In this document: one piece after another, positions 58,428-64,000 of the stretch
How the letters are laid out: the number at the start of each line of letters is the position of its first letter
Position numbering within the stretch: position 1 is the first letter of the stretch
DNA from: Cocos nucifera
Taxonomy: Eukaryota > Streptophyta > Magnoliopsida > Arecales > Arecaceae
DNA length: 64,000 bases
Reading direction: 5' to 3'
NCBI GenBank assembly: GCA_006176705.1
Contig: QRFJ01001028.1
Location: 907,136 to 971,135 of the forward strand
Notes under the pieces: generated by a model
Seen by the model: the letters and a program-made list of their open reading frames with translations, nothing else
Databases searched by the model: none
Told to the model about the DNA's origin: nothing
Translations under genes and position numbers: made by a program

Positions 58428-60923
58428 TGAAGGAACCAGATCTAGGGTTTCACGGATAGATCTTGAAACTTTTTCAAGATCATACAGCAGAAGACTTAAA
58501 TAAATTAAATATTTATTTAAATAAATATAAAAATATTTTAAATCTAATATCTAAGATTTATTACATGATCAAGATATGATATTAAATTAAAAATTAAAAA
58601 TATAAAGAAAAGATTAATATATTGATCTCATCAACATGCTACAATACTACATCTAATGTAGCTATAGAATAACAGATTAGATCTGATACCTGAGCAAGTT
58701 AGATATTCTAACTTGCTGATTCAGGTTTGAGGATAGAGTCACTAGCCGTCGGTCTCTAGGAGTCATCCACACGAGCCCACGAATATGATCTGAGATCCTG
58801 ATGCAGGAAATCAGTACCGTATGCTAGTACTATACTGATCTCTCTTCGATGGTTGATTCGATGCTTCTTTCTTCGAGACTTGGACTCTGTAAAATATTAG
58901 AAGAAAGAGAAGAGATTTCAGATCTAAGACTTTCTCAAGAAAAAAAATCTCAAAAGGAGGAGGAGAAGAGAAAATCAAAACAGCCTTAGAAGAAGATCCT
59001 CTTCTTCTTCTCTTTTCTCTCACCTAGACACCTAGTTTGATTTCTATGGAACCCCAATGCCCAAGGACCCTCTCCCTTTGATTTTTGCACACCCCAAAAC
59101 TCTTCTAAAGGTCTGTGTTCCATGAAAAAATTAGATCAAAATTTATCCTAAATTTATAGAAAAGAAGAGTTCTTGTCCAGGTCAAAAACCAAATAAGAAA
59201 GGACTAGTTTTGGCAAGAGGTTGGGGCGCCCGAGAGTTGGGCACCCCTCTGATTTTTTTAGCGAATCCAGCAAGAATACATGCACAAAATTCCTTCTTTC
59301 TCATGTGGAATAAGGGACAAAAATAGGAGAGGGGTGGCATACTTAGAAGGAGGTGTTTTGGTTTATAAGGATTCTATCTCATAGAATCCTAAATCAAAAC
59401 TAACTTTTTCTTTTGACTTGGTCAACCACCAAATTATCATACAAGTAATAGAGGGAGAGAAGGAGCATGCGTGAAGACTAGAGAGACTCTTTGTCGCACA
59501 AAAAATAGAGAGAGTGGGCATGGGGCATGGGATATAGGTGGTGCAAGTATATGGAGTCCTAGTGACTAGGACTCCTATTTTGACTTGATCAAAAATTGGT
59601 TTCTCAAACCAAATTAAATTAGAAATAAACCAACCCAATTAAATTAGATCCTAATCTAATTAAAAACTTAATTAAATTAGATTAAATTAGATTTAATTTT
59701 AATTTTATTTTTTAATTAAATTAGAAAATTGGATTGACTGGAGTCCTAGTTGAACTAGGACTAGTTCTTTTCTGCAATTTGCTTATCCAATAAGCTTATT
59801 GAACTTGATCCAATCAAGTACAAACTAAATCTAATTAAATTATATTTAATTAAACTTAATCTCAATCCTCTGACTTAATCAAATTAAGTTAATTAATAAT
59901 CTAATAGCTAATGATCCTCCTGCAATGCTTGTACTAGGTTAAACATCAATCATATTAATTGTTTAACCCTAGAACGATTCTCAATTATTGATCAACCATC
60001 CGATCAGATCGTGAGCTCTAATGTGTGTGATCTCATAGGTCTGAACCTAAGTTGGTAGCATAGGAATAGAATTCTATACTAATCGAAGTAATCATCTAGT
60101 AATGGTATCCGATGGTCAGATAGGTCGAATGTGTAGAATAACATCCTTAGAACCCATGCGGGATATAGTTTTCATATAATTTATCCTCTTGACCAAAATG
60201 CTCGTAGGATATCTTAGAGTTCAACTATCAACTCCTGATCAGCTTGCCCATATTGTATTTCAAAATATCAAATCCATCTGATGGATTATCCTGACCAAGA
60301 TTTTGCTATATTGAAATATAGTGATACATTCTTCTCCAACTCTTGGAGTGGTCAATTTCATCTTGATCATACTTTGACTTTGCAAGTACTTGACTGTGCC
60401 CAGAAGCCTTCCATTATTGAATTAGAAATTTAGTTAATTCGGTATCAAAGCACAGTGAGTTGCTTCCAAGTCACTAAGACGATCTCAGGTCTACGGGATA
60501 CTTATACCTATATTCCATCAGAGACATTCTTGATAGTAGAATGCTTTAGAGTTGGTCACGTTCAATGATGATGTATCTATACATCTCACCTGTATGCCAT
60601 ATCAGTATCTCCACACTCTTTGGTTAAGAGAACAATCAACCTATATAGCATACAGTGACCTATGCTCGATAGATGCTGTCGTCCTAATTAACAACCTATT
60701 ATTTGGTCGTGAATAGATTTAAGGACTAATCGATCAATCTTCTCTTTATTGAAGCTAAATAGTCCTAAGGACTTTATCACAATAATAGAGTTCGTTAGAA
60801 GATGAATTCTTTATGATGAAAAATATCAAAAATATATTTTATTTATTAATGAATCAATTATAGGTATAATGTAGCTCAACCATTAATAGATTGATGATTA
60901 ACTTTAGGATACATTTTTCAACA
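58428..60923 (-). repeat. 5' LTR of copia B (about 2496 bp)
   Basis: Bounded by TGAAGG (58428, next to the primer-binding site) and TTTTTCAACA (60923), i.e. TGTTGAAAAATG ... CCTTCA on the minus strand. Its sequence is distinct from the copia A LTR although the ends are of the same type. AATAT at 60924-60928 would be one target-site copy. Confidence 0.65.
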
Positions 60924-63083
60924 AATATTTGATGTTACTGATCTCCACCGATCTCTCAGACTCTCTCAGAGAAGATGGAGTAGAGGAGGAATAGGAGACT
61001 CTATCCTCTGGATCTCGCATCCCACCATCATTGATCTTGTGTTAGCATGCTCTAGATCCAGTATCCACTCTCGTCTGGATCATGCATCCCCATACCATGG
61101 AACCCACTTCCATGCCACATGGGTCTCACATCTCCTCATATCTGAATCACATGTTCCTATGCTATGGAACTCGCATCTCCACATGATGGGTCTCGCATCT
61201 CCAACTTCTACATCTCAGAAGAAGTTTCATGCCCAGAAGGACACACCCTGGAACCCATGCCCCTCTCAGAAGGATTTCTTACTCTAAAACATTTCAGATC
61301 ACATGCCCACACCTCTTTAGATGTGGCATCCAAAAGGAATAGATCAAAGAAGAGTTTTAGATAGGTGGAAGTTTTATATCTCATAAGACTTGAATTCAAA
61401 ACCACTTTTGAATTCAAACCTATCTTTATCCAAATCAAAGAGGTTGGCGTGGGAAAGAAGTCTTGGGCATGGAAGGGGGTGTGCGTGAGAGATGAGGGCA
61501 TGAAAAACTTCACACAAAACAAAGAGAACGCATGGATTAGTGAGGCTTATCTGATCGGGCATGAGGGAGAGAGAGTCCCAGTCAGTTGGAACTTGTATTA
61601 GTGCTTAGGTCAAACCCAATTTAATTCCTAATCTAATTAAGAATTAGTACACCCAAAGAGAGGAGAAATCCTAATCCAACTAGAAACCCAATCTCTCTTG
61701 ATTAGATCCCAATTCAATTAGAAATTAGGTCAAACCCAAATCCTAATAAAACAAGAAATTGATCTACCTTGAAATTGGGTTATCTTATAATCCAATTAAG
61801 CTTGATCTAGTCAAACTCAAACTAAGTCAAAATGAATCCAATTCAATTAGACTTGATCCTAGCCTAATTGCTTAATCTAATTGAGTCAATTAGCAATCGA
61901 AATGTCCTCCTATGACTAACTAACACTTTGTAAGTTTGATAATTACAATAATTGCATTGGATCAATCATCAATCATATTAATAATTAGATCCTTCTTTGA
62001 TTTATAATCATAGATCAACTATCTGATTAAACAAAGATCTTTTTTGTGTGTGACCCTATAGGTTATATTCTATTGGTAGTGAGATATATTATGATTCCTA
62101 TGACAATATCATCGAAACTTCTTTTGATGAATTGGAACAATTTTAACTATGCCCATCAAGGATCATCAATCATCAAGATGATGCTCGATGAGTCTCACAA
62201 TCCATCAGTAATACCTAGTAATATATAGTAACAATCCAATAGAATAGAATAATGAACCTCTAGATGCAGTTATCATATAATTTGATCTTTTTATCATGAG
62301 TTCCGACAAGATGAAGGTCATGAATAACTCGCCAAATCTCATCGCTTGTCATATATAATATTCAATCGATTCGAGTTTATAAGTAAAATCCTATAAAAAC
62401 TCTTTTCTATTATTCACTCTGTCATGGTCGTGATCTTCTGAACTCAATCTTATGAATAATATAGGACTACTTCTTATCTATCAAGGTCAATAGATCTCAT
62501 CTAGGTGTACTCCCTACTTCTATAATGAATCTATTGTAGCCAACATATACTATAAGGATCTAAATGGCTAGGTGACCATATTTATGTGCAGTCAAACTAC
62601 AGCAATCTTATTGTGAGCAATCAAGGCACCATAAGTCAAAGACTATTCATACCACTACAACATCGAGTATGTTACTACTGAGTGGATAGACATCCATGTG
62701 ACTCCTCGTATTGGTCATGCTCGGTACCATTATTTTATAATAATCACCTCACTCTCGCTCCAGTATTCTGATACTGTAGACTCAAGATTTATCTATTAAG
62801 AGAAAAATGATTCATGCACTAATTTATCGGATCAATTACCGTTCTTAAGATGATGATCCATCGATCAAGAGTATTTAGAAATTAATTATCAATGACACAT
62901 GTCTTAAATTCTCAACTATTGAGAATATATGTCATCATTTTATCAATTCCTTGGATGATTCATGGACATATGATTTAACATGAATAAAAAATTAATCCTA
63001 TTTAATTTATCCAACTATAAAACTATACCACTAGAAAGATTACATATGTCGCCTAACTTGGCTTCTAGGGCATATATCTAACA
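60924..63083 (-). repeat. Copia LTR C, probably the 5' LTR of element D, cut by copia B
   Basis: The right part (62334-63083) matches the LTR fragment of element D (46171-46914) closely, including the end CATATATCTAACA, and more loosely the end of the copia A LTR. The left side stops where copia B begins. This fits element B having inserted into an older LTR. GCATT at 63084-63088 would be the flank. Open frames at 61039-61601 are LTR sequence without domains. Confidence 0.65.
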
Positions 63084-63216
63084 GCATTTTCATCTCGTGC
63101 GAGCTGAAACTTAAACTCTTACTGAAAGTGGACCAAAAATTATAGTTTTAGTCAATAGGGCTTAAAAATTAAAGTTCGGTCCACAAATGGATCGAGCATT
63201 AAAAACCACTTAACAT

Positions 63217-63640
63217 AATTGCATAGGCTTTGATCTCCTTAGTAACAAAAACAAAAAATAAACTAAAGCAATGATTTATCTTTGTTTCAGCTAAGTTTAT
63301 TTTATGAATATGTCTAATGAAGGTTTGAGTATGCTTAGAATATGTTTATCGAAGAGTGGAACAAGAGTAAGCAAGGGAAGGCACACAATAGTACATACAA
63401 GTCATCGACTTATTCTTCTTCTTTATTTTTCTTTTTTTTTTTTTGTTTCTTTTGAGGAAAGGAGGTAGTAAGTCATAAAAAACTACAACATCCTAGATTG
63501 GCCATTACATAGATATTGAATCCAAAATATTGAAATCATGCTGGCTCTTAGATTAGCTAGGTATCCATAATCATCGAAAATCCTGAAAACAGTCAGCTTA
63601 GAGCAATATACCAAATGTTCTATACATTACACATGTAGGA
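63217..63640 (-). pseudogene. LINE 3' end with RNase H remnant, copy 2
   Basis: Aligns with 44709-45110 (shared phrases include ATAGGCTTTGATCTCC, AGTTTATTTTATGAATATGT and GGTATCCATAATCATC) in the same orientation. It retains the end of the RNase H region in decayed form. It lies just right of the copia pile, as copy 1 lies left of it. Confidence 0.55.
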
Positions 63641-64000
63641 CATGGTGTGGTGCTCCTAAGGCTTAGGAGACCAAGAGAAAGGCCACGATCCAAAGTCCAT
63701 GAGGAGTTCATGGGGTTCTAGTGCGAGTATGGTTCCTAGGATGAAGGCTGTCAGCCTTCAAGGTCTTGAGGTTCAGGGGACATGGGCCTCAAGAGGCTAA
63801 CTATTGAAAATTATGTCTCAAATTCAATCATTAGCATATTGACGGTTGAGCTAATTTTATAAATTATATATTAATTATTTATTAATAAAATATTATTTTA
63901 GCTTTTTTATCATAAGTTGTGTACATCTTTTAATGAACTTCTATGTTGTGATGAAGTCCTCAGGACTATTTAAAATTAATAAAAAAAAATTATCATTTAG
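63641..64000. other. No gene recognised (right edge)
   Basis: Unique-looking sequence with no open frame of note. Confidence 0.4.

Noticed and set aside
61039..61601. Open frames in LTR C
   Set aside because: They lie within a copia LTR, overlap each other on both strands and have no domain.

Overview
The window is nuclear DNA of a flowering plant, most likely a monocot and plausibly a palm. This rests on spliced genes with monocot-like GC-rich coding sequence, very long transposon-filled introns, and Tat-type Ty3/gypsy and long-LTR Ty1/copia elements. The species is an inference; no ribosomal or organellar marker is present.

Four host genes can be read, all on the + strand. (1) The last exon of a 2-oxoglutarate/Fe(II) dioxygenase of the ACC-oxidase-homolog type (8011-8265); earlier exons are not in the window. 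(2) A complete six-exon caleosin/peroxygenase gene (11350-28579, 202 aa) stretched over 17 kb. Its fourth intron (11.75 kb) holds a 9.25-kb Tat-type gypsy element in sense orientation with identical 5-bp target duplications, and the introns also carry MITEs. (3) A complete three-exon plasmodesmata-located protein gene (35065-38550, 282 aa: signal peptide, two DUF26 domains, one TM). (4) A complete two-exon peroxisomal small heat-shock protein (43160-43668, 141 aa) ending in the PTS1 tripeptide SKL, with a perfect three-unit heat-shock element about 0.2 kb upstream of its ATG.

Layout: 1-2.4 kb, decayed LINE ORF1 remnant (minus strand); 2.4-7.0 kb, a short-internal, non-autonomous LTR element; 8.0-8.3 kb, dioxygenase exon; 10.8-28.6 kb, caleosin with promoter and transposon-laden introns; 30.4-34.7 kb, a 1353-bp direct duplication flanking the 3' end of a second Tat element; 35.1-38.6 kb, PDLP gene; 43.2-43.7 kb, peroxisomal sHSP; 44.7-45.2 and 63.2-63.6 kb, two copies of a LINE 3' end (minus); 46.2-63.1 kb, a nested pile of minus-strand Ty1/copia elements with 2.3-2.5-kb LTRs, interrupted by an 873-base run of N.

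The host genes do not form a pathway cluster. Caleosin (lipid-droplet/ER peroxygenase) and the peroxisomal sHSP are both stress-linked families, and both carry matching motifs upstream (ABRE/G-box, HSE). No wholly new biological system was found. The most informative signals are structural: (a) the 30.4-34.7 kb duplication, whose breakpoints fit recombination between a transposon-free and a transposon-bearing allele upstream of the PDLP gene; (b) an exact 87-bp triple repeat next to the TATA box of the Tat LTR; (c) a seven-unit minisatellite downstream of the Tat pol gene; (d) a non-autonomous LTR element sharing its primer-binding region with Tat; and (e) the copia gap, which probably hides far more than 873 bases.
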